64,000 nucleotides of DNA, from assembly GCA_043772905.1 (NCBI GenBank), contig JAYVFS010000239.1, positions 12,741-76,740 of the forward strand. The letters run 5' to 3'. This document shows positions 43,416 through 52,270 of the stretch, in pieces (position 1 is the stretch's first letter; each line of letters starts with the position of its first letter). Origin of the DNA: JAAFJT01 sp043772905 (GTDB lineage: Bacteria > Bacteroidota > Bacteroidia > Chitinophagales > Saprospiraceae). The notes under the pieces were generated by a model. The model was not told the origin of the DNA. It saw only the letters and a program-made list of their open reading frames with translations, and searched no databases. Position numbers and translations under genes: made by a program.

Positions 43416-45209
43416 CTAAACCGCTTCCTCTTGCATCCGTTGTTGCTCAAATATTTCTGCATAATAGCCACCGTTTAACATAAGTCGGTCATGTGTGCCT
43501 TCTTCGGCAATCGAGCCATTTTCCAAAACGATAATTTTATCAAATTGCAACATGCCATGGATGCGGTGCGTGATGATTATAGATGTTTTATCGGCTAAAG
43601 CCTCGTTCAAATAGCCTAAAATGGTTTGTTCCGTTGTAGTATCCACAGCGGATAAACAATCATCGAGTAAGACAATATCAGGTTGTTTTATCAAGGCACG
43701 TGCTATCGAAATTCGTTGTTTTTGCCCCCCCGACAGGGTAACACCGCGCTCCCCGACGATGGTATCAAAGCCATTTGATAAGCCCATAATGTCGTCATAA
43801 ACCGCAGCATGACGCGCAAATTGTTCAACTTCTGCGCGTTCTGCTTTTCCTTTTTTACCAAAAGCAATATTGCCCGCAACGGTATCCGAAAACAAGAAAA
43901 CATCTTGTGGCACATAGCCCATTTGTTGCCTTAAAGTATCAAGAGGGATGTCCCGAATGTCCTGACCATCAATCAAAATGACCCCCTCAGTAACGTCGTA
44001 CAAACGGACTAATAAATCGGCTATTGTCGTTTTTCCACAACCTGTTTTGCCAATAATAGCGAGTTTTCCACCCTTTTTCAAGCGGAAACTGACGTTTTTC
44101 AAGGCAACGATACCTGTATCAGGATAAGTGAACGACACGTTTTTAAATTCAATATCACCTTCTAAGGGTTGATTGAACGTAGATGTTGTTCGATGCTCAA
44201 TTTCTGGTTTCGTATCCAAAAACTCGTTTATGCGTTTTTGCGAAGCCGCTGCTTGCTGTGTCAATGAAGCAATCCAACCGATAGACGTGACGGGCCATGT
44301 CAACATACTGACGTAAATCACAAATTCAGCGATATTGCCAGGCGTAATATTGCCAGCAACAACTTGCAAGCCGCCGACATAGACTGTGATGATGGTACTT
44401 GCACCGATGCACAACAACATGACTGGAAAAAAAGCATTGTCGATAACCGCCAAATTAAGGGCTTTTGTCATGTAAACTTCACTTTGGGCGGCAAAATGAT
44501 TGACAATGGGTTCTTCTCGAACGTAGGATTTGACAACGCGGATACCTGAATAGGCTTCTTGTGCCGACGAATTGAGCGATGCCAATTGACGTTGAATAAT
44601 TTCAGAACGCCTTGAAATCTGAATAGATACATAATAAATACCCGCCACAAGAAAAGGCAAAGGCAGCAAAGAATAAAAAGTTAGGGTTGGGCTGACCTTA
44701 ATCATAGAGTAAATGGTCAATGCGAATAATGTCACAAGATTAGCACCATAAAGCACCGTCGGACCAAAATAGTTTCTCACTTTATTGACATCTTCTGTGA
44801 TGCGACTCATCAAATCGCCTGTAGAATTGCGCTTGTAGAAAGCGAGGTTGAGGGCTTGATAATGGTCATAGATGCCTTTACGCATATCATATTCGATAAG
44901 ACGAGACATAACAATGATGGTTTGACGCATAAAATACATGAAAACGCCCATCAAAAGAGCGAAAACCAGCACCATAACCCCAAAGAATAAAAGGCTTTTG
45001 CCCAAAATACCGTACAAGTCCTCTTGCAAATCGAAGCCATTCGTCAAGCGATACAAACCGATATTGTCCACAACAAGGTCAAGTGCACGGCGCAACATTT
45101 GAGGTTGAAGGATGCGGAAATAGTTGGAAATGGTCACAAAAGCGATACCTGCGAGCAAGTGTATTTTGTATTTCCAAAAATATTTATTGAGAGACTTGAG
45201 ATGTTCCAT
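43416..45209 (-). CDS. ABC exporter (fused membrane and ATPase domains)
   Basis: 597 residues from ATG 45209. A longer in-frame reading exists upstream, but this start opens on MEHLKSLNKYFWKYKIHLL, fits the family, and is preceded by a TAACTTTG promoter element at 45257-45264. Six membrane helices (about 18-325) are followed by the ATPase: Walker A AIIGKTGCGKTTIADLL (about 379-395), Q-loop YVPQDVFLFSD, signature LSGGQKQRISIARAL (about 492-506), Walker B PDIVLLDDCLSAVD. In Walker B the usual catalytic Glu position reads Asp (LLDD). The type is MsbA/MdlB-like; the substrate is unknown. As a half-transporter it works as a dimer. Confidence 0.92.
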   Translation of the reverse strand: MEHLKSLNKYFWKYKIHLLAGIAFVTISNYFRILQPQMLRRALDLVVDNIGLYRLTNGFDLQEDLYGILGKSLLFFGVMVLVFALLMGVFMYFMRQTIIVMSRLIEYDMRKGIYDHYQALNLAFYKRNSTGDLMSRITEDVNKVRNYFGPTVLYGANLVTLFALTIYSMIKVSPTLTFYSLLPLPFLVAGIYYVSIQISRRSEIIQRQLASLNSSAQEAYSGIRVVKSYVREEPIVNHFAAQSEVYMTKALNLAVIDNAFFPVMLLCIGASTIITVYVGGLQVVAGNITPGNIAEFVIYVSMLTWPVTSIGWIASLTQQAAASQKRINEFLDTKPEIEHRTTSTFNQPLEGDIEFKNVSFTYPDTGIVALKNVSFRLKKGGKLAIIGKTGCGKTTIADLLVRLYDVTEGVILIDGQDIRDIPLDTLRQQMGYVPQDVFLFSDTVAGNIAFGKKGKAERAEVEQFARHAAVYDDIMGLSNGFDTIVGERGVTLSGGQKQRISIARALIKQPDIVLLDDCLSAVDTTTEQTILGYLNEALADKTSIIITHRIHGMLQFDKIIVLENGSIAEEGTHDRLMLNGGYYAEIFEQQRMQEEAV

Positions 45210-45256
45210 GTATAATAGAAAGCTAAATTCAAAAAAGAGATGATTAATGAAGCGTG

Positions 45257-45264
45257 CAAAGTTA
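45257..45264 (-). promoter_or_regulatory. -7 element TAACTTTG upstream of the ABC exporter
   Basis: The minus strand reads TAACTTTG followed by CACGC, 48 bases before ATG 45209, inside the longer reading frame, which supports the shorter start. Confidence 0.6.
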
Positions 45265-45518
45265 ACCGTTTTCTTAGCTAAATGTTTAGACACGGACTTT
45301 TGTTGTGTTTTTTTTAGACAACAAGTGAAAAAAACTTTACAAAAAATTAAACTCTCGTAAATCTCCTTGCCTGTCACAATATTGAAATATTTGGGATTTT
45401 GTCGCGGGAAAGTTGCTTTATATTTGTTCAATCACAAGGAGAGATACTTATTCATGGCATCTAACCCAATTTTAAACAAAAAAACACAAAATCGAATTTC
45501 TCATGCTGAAAATGCTGT

Positions 45519-45557
45519 AATGAACAAGTTTTGACTGTCTGTCAACTCTTGTTCATT
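45519..45557. terminator. Hairpin between rmuC and the ABC exporter
   Basis: AATGAACAAG pairs with CTTGTTCATT, with an inner TTGAC/GTCAA stem. It sits just past the rmuC stop. The T-run is on the plus-strand side, so termination on the minus strand is less certain. Nothing else was recognised in the gap 45270-45518. Confidence 0.6.
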
Positions 45558-45562
45558 CTTTT

Positions 45563-46915
45563 TTATACAGGCGGATTTTCCAATTCTATGTTTTCTTCAA
45601 ATTCCAACTCTAAAAACTCTTTTGGCAGCCGTTTCGAGGCTTTTGCGCCCAATTCACGGATGCGTTCTGCCCTGCCTACAAGGGTGTCTCCGTATTTTCG
45701 GCTGTCATGCAGTTTATTCATTGCATCGTGATAAGCGGTTTGTGCGCCATCCAAACGATGTCCAATTTGTTTCAAATCCTCTACAAAAGCGACAAATTTG
45801 TCATATAACAAGCCACTTTGTCGCGCTATTTCAAGGACGTGTTTCTTTTGATTTTCCTGTTTCCAAATATAACCAACGGTACGCATCGTCGCCATAAGTG
45901 TTGTTGGTGTCACAATCAGCACGTTTTTATCGAGCGCATCAGTGAATAAAGTGGTATCTTCTTTCATTGCAAAACTAAAAGCGGATTCAATTGGGACAAA
46001 CATAATGACATAATCCAGTGAATTGAGTTGGTATAGTTTGGCATAGTTTTTATCGCTTAAACCCCGAACATGGTTGCGTAAACTATCAATATGTGCCTTC
46101 AAAAATCGCGTTTTTACTGAGGGGTCATCATGGTTGAAAAATTGTTCGAAAGCCGTGAGTGATACTTTTGAATCAAGTATAAGTTGTTTATTTTCAGGTA
46201 ATTGAATGATGAAATCTGGACGACGTTGTTGTCCGTTTTCGTCTGTAAAAGAAAATTGTGCATCGTAATGCACCCCCCTCAGTAACCCTGATTTTTCGAG
46301 CAGTTTTTCGAGCTGCATTTCACCCCAATCCCCCTGAATTTTTGAATCACCGCGTAAGGCAGCTGTTAGGTTGTGGGCATCTGAACTAAGCTGTTGATTG
46401 AGTTTTACAAGCCCTTCGATTTCAGTTTTCAAGCTGATGCGTTCACGGGTTTCGTCTGAAAAACGACGGCTCATATTGTCTTCAAAGTCTTTGATTTTTT
46501 CACGAAGTGGATTTAATAAGTCGTTCATTTGGGTTTGATTCTGTTGCGTGAATCGTTGACTTTTTTCTTCTAACAACCGATTAGCAATGTTTTCAAATTC
46601 GGTCTGAAAGCGTTGTTGCAGTTGGGCCAGTTCTTCTTTTTGGAGATTGAGTTTTTCGTCAAGGTGCGCATTTATTTGTTCGAGTGAAGCGAGGTCCTTG
46701 TTTAAATCAATGATTTTCAGTGTTTTATCCGTTGTGTCTTTTTCTAAATTATGGATTCTACTATCGCGGTCGGTTATCATCTCTTTGGAAACATAATTGT
46801 CTGTAATATTTTTAACCGTCATATATTGACCGCTTCCGACGAGACGATTGTAAACGATTAAGCCCGCTAATAAGGCACCGAGGACGAAACTTGCAAAAAG
46901 ATAAATCAGTTCCAT
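45563..46915 (-). CDS. rmuC: DNA recombination protein RmuC
   Basis: 450 residues. One N-terminal membrane helix (about 2-21), a long coiled coil (about 35-190, with QKEELAQLQQRFQTEFENIAN), then the nuclease-like RmuC core: KIQGDWGEMQLEKLLEKSGLL, RPDFIIQLPENKQLILDSKVSLTAF and VIMFVPIESAFSFAM are hallmark blocks, with the Asp/Glu-x-Lys residues of a PD-(D/E)xK-type fold (LDSKVS). RmuC limits inversion of short inverted repeats and has a role in defence-linked DNA turnover in some species. Motif copies: 46115 (PSV) and 46275 (LRG). Confidence 0.93.
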   Translation of the reverse strand: MELIYLFASFVLGALLAGLIVYNRLVGSGQYMTVKNITDNYVSKEMITDRDSRIHNLEKDTTDKTLKIIDLNKDLASLEQINAHLDEKLNLQKEELAQLQQRFQTEFENIANRLLEEKSQRFTQQNQTQMNDLLNPLREKIKDFEDNMSRRFSDETRERISLKTEIEGLVKLNQQLSSDAHNLTAALRGDSKIQGDWGEMQLEKLLEKSGLLRGVHYDAQFSFTDENGQQRRPDFIIQLPENKQLILDSKVSLTAFEQFFNHDDPSVKTRFLKAHIDSLRNHVRGLSDKNYAKLYQLNSLDYVIMFVPIESAFSFAMKEDTTLFTDALDKNVLIVTPTTLMATMRTVGYIWKQENQKKHVLEIARQSGLLYDKFVAFVEDLKQIGHRLDGAQTAYHDAMNKLHDSRKYGDTLVGRAERIRELGAKASKRLPKEFLELEFEENIELENPPV

Positions 46916-47189
46916 AGTGAAATATTAATATTTAAGATTCGTTTTTAAATCAATTAAGAATTGTCTTTTTCAAACATAAAATTACAACTATCACGTATAA
47001 ATTGAAATTTTTTGTGTTATTTTTTTCAACAAAAAGATTAAGTTCTTTTTAACGAAACATTACAGCATTTTCTCGTTTTATAAATTGAAACCCCCTTTTT
47101 TCTCATTTTTTTTGGAATGATGAGGGATTAATATTTTGTAAAAAAAAGAGTACGGTATGACCGTCTCGACAAATTTTTCTAATTTTGCC
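46916..47189. other. Intergenic gap, divergent promoters presumed
   Basis: A/T-rich gap between divergent rmuC and the lipoprotein gene. No exact TAnnTTTG element was found (nearest on the minus strand TAATTTTA). No hairpin or motif copy. Confidence 0.35.
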
Positions 47190-47612
47190 ATGCAAAAGTT
47201 CCACTATTTAAGCAGAATAACACTTTTTTTCATGCTTGGGGTCTATTCGTCAGGTTGTTTCGACCCAACAATCCCTCAAGAAGATGATGCGACACCTTAC
47301 ATTGTCAATTTCACGTTTTCTAAACCGGCTGCAACGACTTTTTCAAAAAATCAATACATTCCTATTGAAGTCCGCTTTGACCGCAATCCAAGTGGTTACA
47401 TTCATAATGTGAAAGTTGAAATTATGGATGACAAAGATGTTGTGGTTGAAAAGATTTTTGAACGTTACGTCAATACTTTCAAGACCTATACTTACAGCAA
47501 TTCAACTGCGTTTAAACCCCTCAGTACAGGCACTTTTAAAATAAAAGCCTCGTCAACAAGTGAAACGGGTAAACAAGAAAACGTAAAGTTTTTTAGTTTT
47601 ACCGTAGAATGA
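47190..47612 (+). CDS. Small lipoprotein, unknown
   Basis: 140 residues from ATG 47190, chosen over the ATG at 47157 because it starts the lipoprotein signal (MQKFHYLSRITLFFMLGVYSSGC, Cys23). The mature part is one Ig-like or beta-sandwich domain (YIVNFTFSKPAATTFSKNQY, GYIHNVKVEIMDDKDVVVEK, FKIKASSTSETGKQENVKFF). No family named. It ends 51 bases before the amidase-like gene and may share its transcript. The motif copy 47517-47526 reads KPLSTG. Confidence 0.65.
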   Translation: MQKFHYLSRITLFFMLGVYSSGCFDPTIPQEDDATPYIVNFTFSKPAATTFSKNQYIPIEVRFDRNPSGYIHNVKVEIMDDKDVVVEKIFERYVNTFKTYTYSNSTAFKPLSTGTFKIKASSTSETGKQENVKFFSFTVE

Positions 47613-47663
47613 TTCAGGATTATAAAGGACAATAATTTTATTAAAATTACACACAAAAAAGAC

Positions 47664-48599
47664 ATGATTAAAAGCGCATTTTTGACCATTTCAAGTATGG
47701 TTTTGAGTATAGGTTTATGTATTGCCCCAAGCAAACCAATGCCTACACAAACAGAAACAGAGCGTTTGCCCGTAATACCGAGCAGCGTTGCAGAAGTGTT
47801 AAATAATCAAACAAATTTGACACCTGCTGAACAAGCACGGTTTTTACTCCGAAAAGTCTATTTAACAGGCAAAGTAGGTAGTGAATTGCCTGGACTTGAC
47901 CCAGAATTGGAAAAAAGAGTGGGTCAAAAATGTTTGATTTCACGTGACCAATTGCGGGCTTATCTTGAAAGAAATCATATTGCAGATTGGGAAGTGGGTG
48001 GCAATATTGACTTACCATTAAGTTCTGTAACTGATGCCAAAGGCAATCAGAACTATGCAAAATATATGGTTATTCACGATACAAGTTATCCGCGTTATGA
48101 GTCGAGTTTTCCAAAAAACATAGATGATGAATCGTGGGAATGGAATCGTTTGAACCGTTGGGTGGCGAATGTAACACATATTTTTGTCAACCGTATTGGT
48201 GATTCTAAAACGATGAACCCTTTTCATGAAAGTGTTACGGCGACGAAATTAGAGCGTTTTGTATTGGGTGAAGGGGCGACGAAGGGTTTGTATCTACATA
48301 TCGAATTGATTCAGCCCAGAAAATCTATGAAAGGTTATGGTCGCCACAACGATGTGGATGCGCCAACGCCTGGTTTTACCACCCCTCAGTATAAACGCTT
48401 GGCACAGCTTTATACGATTGCCGCTGTTCGCAAAGGCGAGTATTTGATTCCGGGTTTTCATGCCTGCGTTGATTCGGGTATCAAATATGCGCACGATGAT
48501 CCACAGAATTTTGACCTACCTAAATTTTTTGCCGCTCTCAATGAAGTTTGGAAAGAAATCGAGAGACCTATCACTAATTCAAGGGTTGGCAGTGAGTAA
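47664..48599 (+). CDS. Exported N-acetylmuramoyl-L-alanine amidase-like protein
   Basis: 311 residues with a signal-like N-terminus (about 1-21). I read it as Amidase_2/PGRP fold from a set of ordered cues: YMVIHDTSYPRY (first zinc His), WVANVTHIFVNRIGD (place of HYFIDR), GLYLHIELIQPRK (place of the ELxG/EL block), FTTPQYKRLAQLYTIAAV (place of YTxxQYxAL), and GFHACVDSGIKYAHDDPQNFDL (place of GHxDxxPGRKxDPG, second His and Asp). It would cut the stem peptide from peptidoglycan. The match comes from pattern and order only, so other hydrolases with this fold are possible. A motif copy (48382, PQY frame) lies in the FTTPQYKR segment. Confidence 0.7.
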   Translation: MIKSAFLTISSMVLSIGLCIAPSKPMPTQTETERLPVIPSSVAEVLNNQTNLTPAEQARFLLRKVYLTGKVGSELPGLDPELEKRVGQKCLISRDQLRAYLERNHIADWEVGGNIDLPLSSVTDAKGNQNYAKYMVIHDTSYPRYESSFPKNIDDESWEWNRLNRWVANVTHIFVNRIGDSKTMNPFHESVTATKLERFVLGEGATKGLYLHIELIQPRKSMKGYGRHNDVDAPTPGFTTPQYKRLAQLYTIAAVRKGEYLIPGFHACVDSGIKYAHDDPQNFDLPKFFAALNEVWKEIERPITNSRVGSE

Positions 48600-48611
48600 T
48601 ACATTTAAGAC

Positions 48612-48681
48612 TTTAGGATATTAAGAACAAAGACGTTAAGACTGCAATAAGTCTTAACGTCTTTGTTCTTAATATCCTAAA
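48612..48681. terminator. 31-bp perfect hairpin between convergent genes
   Basis: Bases 48612-48642 pair perfectly with 48651-48681 around an 8-base loop. It lies between the amidase-like gene and the DUF2807 gene and can end both. Confidence 0.92.
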
Positions 48682-48684
48682 ATC

Positions 48685-49410
48685 TTAATAGCCCTTTTGC
48701 GCTTTCACTTTACCCAAACCACTGACCGAACTCCGTACATTTTTAGGGTCGCCTCGATAAAGTACGCTGCCCATGCCCGACACATCGGCAACCAACTCAT
48801 CACTCACATAACATTCCAATCGTCCAATGCCATTGACGGCGCAGCGAGCGTTTTGAATCATTAAATCATAAGCATCAATATTACCCGTTCCGTTTAAGAA
48901 AAGACGTGCTTTTTGCGCTTTTCCAGCTATTTGGAGGTTGCCAACGCCGTCTAATTTGATTTTTAGTTCTTCAATGTCCACATCGTTTGCTGTTACATTG
49001 TGCGCCCCTTCCAACAAAATATTGAGCTTTTGCCCCGTCCATTTGCCTTGTAAAGCGACGTTTCCAGCGCCTGAAAAAATCAATTCATCAAGCACGGGTG
49101 CAGTGATGTAAATTCTGATTTTTTCAAATTCATTCCAAAACTGCCAATTATATTGCTTCGTAATCAATAGTTTACCATCTTTGACCCGCGTTTTCATGCG
49201 GTCAATGCCTTGTTCCGAACCTTCGACGACAACGCTGAAAGTATCAGCTTGACGGATGTAAATATCGGCACCTAATTCGGCTTGAATGGTCGTGAAATCG
49301 CTCAAATCAAGGTTTTCAGAAATGTCGCTGTCCCGTCTTTTTTCTCTATTTTGTGCAAAAAAAGCGGTTGCGACCATTAGAAAAGTGAGTAAAAGTCCTA
49401 TTTTTTTCAT
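48685..49410 (-). CDS. DUF2807 (head GIN domain) exported protein
   Basis: 241 residues from ATG 49410; an upstream in-frame ATG would only add a polar leader before the signal peptide MKKIGLLLTFLMVATAFFAQ. The mature protein is a right-handed beta-helix of about ten short coils, the mark of DUF2807: DFTTIQAELGADIYIRQ, ISAPVLDEL-like APVLDELIFSGAGNVAL, LDGVGNLQIAGKAQKARLFL, and GTGNIDAYDL, GIGRLECYVSDEL, GMGSVLYRGDPK. Its role is unknown; such proteins are usually periplasmic or surface-bound. No motif copy. Confidence 0.88.
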   Translation of the reverse strand: MKKIGLLLTFLMVATAFFAQNREKRRDSDISENLDLSDFTTIQAELGADIYIRQADTFSVVVEGSEQGIDRMKTRVKDGKLLITKQYNWQFWNEFEKIRIYITAPVLDELIFSGAGNVALQGKWTGQKLNILLEGAHNVTANDVDIEELKIKLDGVGNLQIAGKAQKARLFLNGTGNIDAYDLMIQNARCAVNGIGRLECYVSDELVADVSGMGSVLYRGDPKNVRSSVSGLGKVKAQKGY

Positions 49411-49511
49411 GACAAAGTTCTTATTTGAATTGATGAACTGATTTTCAGAAAAGACATTTGACAAAGACTTTACCCTACAATAATTTTCAAAAAAAATAAA
49501 AAAACATAGAA

Positions 49512-50102
49512 ATGACTAAAAATATTGGTAGAATCATCGTCTTACTTTTCGTCCTCGCTTTGGGCATTTATGGAGCGAAATGGTGGTTTGGAAGCAATGA
49601 CCGACAGACACAACAGGAGTCGCAAGTGCTTTTGGAACAGGTAAAAGCGGTGACAAAACTCGTGACTACTGAGGGGTATTTTTCAGAAATTTTTAGTGAG
49701 GTGGACACCAAATCCTATTTCGGATTTCCATCTACAAAAAAAGTTTTGATAAAAGTAAAAGCTAAGGTATCGGCTGGGTTCAATCTGGCAAATATGAAAA
49801 TTGAAGCCGACCATACCACTAAAACCCTGCGTTTAAGCAATATTCCCGCGCCTGAAATCATCAGCATTGAGCCTGAAATCAGCTATTACGACATTGCCAA
49901 CGGCGTTTTTAATACATTTACAAATGAAGACTACACGCGTCTGAACAAACGAGCTGTGGAAGTCGTGCGCGAACAAGCCTTGAAAAGCGATTTTATGAAC
50001 AATGTGAATGAACAAGGCAAACGCAATTTTGATGCGCTTAGAATATTGGCAGAAAGTATGGGATGGAAGTTTGAAATTGTAGGTAGCGATTTTGTAAATT
50101 AA
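49512..50102 (+). CDS. DUF4230 domain protein
   Basis: 196 residues. One N-terminal membrane helix (about 6-24), then a DUF4230 domain: VTKLVTTEGYFSEIFSEVDT, KKVLIKVKAKVSAGFNLANM, TLRLSNIPAPEIISIEPEIS and a helical end with RAVEVVREQALKSDFM and EQGKRNFDALRILAES. The family is widespread and uncharacterised. The motif copy 49667-49676 reads TTEGYFS at the start of the domain, where family members have a variable turn. It diverges from the DUF2807 gene. Confidence 0.87.
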   Translation: MTKNIGRIIVLLFVLALGIYGAKWWFGSNDRQTQQESQVLLEQVKAVTKLVTTEGYFSEIFSEVDTKSYFGFPSTKKVLIKVKAKVSAGFNLANMKIEADHTTKTLRLSNIPAPEIISIEPEISYYDIANGVFNTFTNEDYTRLNKRAVEVVREQALKSDFMNNVNEQGKRNFDALRILAESMGWKFEIVGSDFVN

Positions 50103-50126
50103 ATTATTGTAGTCAAATTTTAAAAA

Positions 50127-50528
50127 ATGAAATCATACGAAGCAATCAAGGAAATTGCAGACAGACTGTATATAGGCATCAATGACGAGAATGAAGTCGT
50201 TGATCGAATAGAAAAATCACTTGACAAGGTTCAAGCTCATATTTCAAGTGATTTTTATAAAATATTCAATATTGAGTTAAAGATGGAAGGTCATCTAATA
50301 TATGTTGACGACCCGACATATAGACAAAGTGCAACAGGTTTGATTTTGAATGGATCATCTATAGATGATGATTGCTTCAAAATTAGGGTGGAATGTCTCA
50401 TTGATATTGGACGAATTTGGCTAAAAGTCATTAATAACTCTTCAAAACCTGAATTTATTAAAATAGAGAATAGAATTAAGGCAAAAATGAATAGTGAAGG
50501 GCTCGCAGAATTAAAAGAATTAAAGTAA
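50127..50528 (+). CDS. Small soluble protein, unknown
   Basis: 133 residues, 24 bases after the DUF4230 gene. An acidic N-terminal helix (EAIKEIADRLYIGINDENEV) precedes an alpha/beta domain (FNIELKMEGHLIYVDDPTY, FKIRVECLIDIGRIWLKVIN). No signal and no family recognised. Its closer A/T-rich codon use than neighbours and lack of a motif copy suggest an accessory gene. Could be an immunity-like small protein, but no effector is next to it. Confidence 0.5.
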   Translation: MKSYEAIKEIADRLYIGINDENEVVDRIEKSLDKVQAHISSDFYKIFNIELKMEGHLIYVDDPTYRQSATGLILNGSSIDDDCFKIRVECLIDIGRIWLKVINNSSKPEFIKIENRIKAKMNSEGLAELKELK

Positions 50529-50587
50529 ATGCCTACAATAATGGTTTGCTGTCTATCTCGCGCCAAATAGCCCGCCCACGAACCGTG

Positions 50588-50638
50588 AATTGATAAATGG
50601 CTGTCTGGATTTAGTAACAATACAGCCATTTATCAATT
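50588..50638. terminator. 17-bp hairpin between convergent genes
   Basis: AATTGATAAATGGCTGT (50588-50604) pairs perfectly with 50622-50638, just before the DUF4159 stop at 50646. Confidence 0.85.
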
Positions 50639-50645
50639 AAATAAT

Positions 50646-51302
50646 TTATTGTTGCTGAAACACATACCGAATAATATTTGCCCCCATTTCCAACGCTTTT
50701 TGGCGCAACTCCTCTGGATCTTTATGCACATCGTCCCAGCCATCGCCTAAGTCAGATTCATAATTATAAAATGCTACAAGGCGACCTTGCCACATCAAAC
50801 CATATCCTTTTGCTGGTTTGCCGTCGTGTTCATGAATTTTAGGAATGCCATTTGGGAACTCATAACGCTGATGATAAATTGGATGCGCATAAGGCAATTC
50901 AGTCAATTCCAACTCTGGAAACACCTTTTTCATAGCAGGACGAATAAAAATATCCATGCCATAATCGTCATTGATGAACAAAAAGCCGCCTGCCATGAGG
51001 TAATTTCGCAAGTTTTCAGCTTCTTGATTCGAAAAAACAACATTGCCATGTCCCGTCATGTACAAAAACGAATGGTTGTAAATATCGGCACTACCCACCT
51101 CAACAGTCGCATAGTCCAATTCAAAATTGGTTCCTAAATTTTTATTGCAAAACGCTGCTAAGTTCTTCAACGAATTGACATCGTTGTACCAATCACCGCC
51201 ACCGCTGTACTTCAAAAGAGCCAATTTCAATGTGGGTTTATTCATTGAAAATGAAAGCGTTATGAAGAAAATAGCTATTAAAAATAGAATTTTTTTTATC
51301 AT
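50646..51302 (-). CDS. DUF4159 domain exported protein
   Basis: 218 residues with a signal peptide (about 1-20). DUF4159 hallmarks: LALLKYSGGGDWYNDVNSLKNL, FLYMTGHGNVVFSNQEAENL and LRNYLMAGGFLFINDDYGMD, then ELPYAHPIYHQRYEFPNGIP. The family has a glutamine-amidotransferase-like (ThuA-like) fold and is often found with AAA/MoxR-type gene sets in Bacteroidota, but none is next to it here. Function unknown. Confidence 0.88.
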   Translation of the reverse strand: MIKKILFLIAIFFITLSFSMNKPTLKLALLKYSGGGDWYNDVNSLKNLAAFCNKNLGTNFELDYATVEVGSADIYNHSFLYMTGHGNVVFSNQEAENLRNYLMAGGFLFINDDYGMDIFIRPAMKKVFPELELTELPYAHPIYHQRYEFPNGIPKIHEHDGKPAKGYGLMWQGRLVAFYNYESDLGDGWDDVHKDPEELRQKALEMGANIIRYVFQQQ

Positions 51303-51313
51303 TGTATAATCAG

Positions 51314-51462
51314 TTTTTTTGTCATTCTGAACGAAGTGAAAGAATCTTTTTTATCATTGTCTGACTGATTTTTTTTGTCATTCTGAACGAAGTGAAAGAA
51401 TCTGAATGAAAAATTATTTAGATTATTTAGATTCTTTCACTGCGTTCAGAATGACAAAAGTG
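51314..51462. repeat. Intergenic palindrome family, composite copy (copy 5)
   Basis: One direct unit GTCATTCTGAACGAAGTGAA (51320-51339) followed by an inverted pair (51376-51395 and 51434-51458). The left arms read GAAGT where the right arm reads GCAGT. It fills the gap between the DUF4159 and rsmE genes. Confidence 0.87.
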
Positions 51463-51463
51463 T

Positions 51464-52174
51464 TTAAATTTCATTTATCAAATTAACAGTATGACAAGCC
51501 ACAACACCTGCCGTCTCCGTCCGCAACCGACTATCGCCAAGGCTCACCGCTTGAAAGTTTTTAGCCAAAGCCGTTGCTACCTCCCCCTCAGTAAAATCCC
51601 CTTCGGGTCCTATCATTATAACGCTGTTTCCGCCTTTTTTGTACATTTTAGAAAGCAACTGTTTTTCGGCGTTTTCCATACAATGCCCAATAAAGTTTTG
51701 ACTTTCTAAAAAATCGTTTTTCATAAATTGTTGAAAACCAATTGCTTCATTGAGTTTGGGTAAATAAGCTTTTAAAGATTGTTTCATCGCTGACAACAAA
51801 ACGCCATTCAATCGCTCCCATTTTATCACTTCCCGTTCGCTTCTTTTACAAATCAGAGGCGTGATTTCATCAATCCCTATTTCCGTTGCTTTTTCCAAAA
51901 ACCACTCAAAACGGTCTATATTTTTTGTTGGTGCAATAGCAATATGCAATTTAAAAGGTCGCTCATTGTACGCCTCAATTGTGGAATTGATACCAATAAG
52001 GCAACTTTTTTTACCAATTTCAATAACCGTACCGTCATAAAGATTGCCTTCACCATCGGTCAGTTGCATCGCATCGCCTACTTTTCGGCGTAGGACTTGA
52101 ACGGCATGACGGGCATCAACCTCATCGAGTTGCGCAATACCGTTTTTAATGTTTTTTGAGAAAAATAATTGCAT
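51464..52174 (-). CDS. rsmE: 16S rRNA (uracil(1498)-N(3))-methyltransferase
   Basis: 236 residues. An N-terminal PUA-like domain (about 1-70, with DEVDARHAVQVLRRKVGDAM and LTDGEGNLYDG) is followed by the SPOUT domain: PTKNIDRFEWFLEKATEIGI, CKRSEREVIKWERL, NSVIMIGPEGDFTEGEVA and VSLGDSRLRTETAGVVA are the RsmE signature blocks. It methylates U1498 in 16S rRNA. The motif copy 51585-51594 lies exactly in the SAM-loop stretch GPEGDFTEGEV, where other RsmE proteins have GPEGGFSPEEV, again a same-length replacement. Confidence 0.95.
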   Translation of the reverse strand: MQLFFSKNIKNGIAQLDEVDARHAVQVLRRKVGDAMQLTDGEGNLYDGTVIEIGKKSCLIGINSTIEAYNERPFKLHIAIAPTKNIDRFEWFLEKATEIGIDEITPLICKRSEREVIKWERLNGVLLSAMKQSLKAYLPKLNEAIGFQQFMKNDFLESQNFIGHCMENAEKQLLSKMYKKGGNSVIMIGPEGDFTEGEVATALAKNFQAVSLGDSRLRTETAGVVACHTVNLINEI

Positions 52175-52189
52175 AACACTTGTTGAGAG

Positions 52190-52270
52190 ACACTAATTTC
52201 ACAAATTACACGAATGGATTCTATTAATATTCAAAAAGAAAATTCGTGTAATCCGTGTAATTCGTGTCCG
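52190..52270. repeat. Imperfect palindrome, ATTCGTGTAATTCGTGT type
   Basis: ACAAATTACACGAAT on the left and ATTCGTGTAATCCGTGTAAT on the right form an imperfect stem between two minus-strand genes; the right arm carries direct repeats of TTCGTGT. Confidence 0.7.

Noticed and set aside
45210..45431. Longer N-terminus for the ABC exporter
   Set aside because: The extra 74 codons have no family match and contain the TAACTTTG promoter element; MEHLKSLNKYF at 45209 fits the family.
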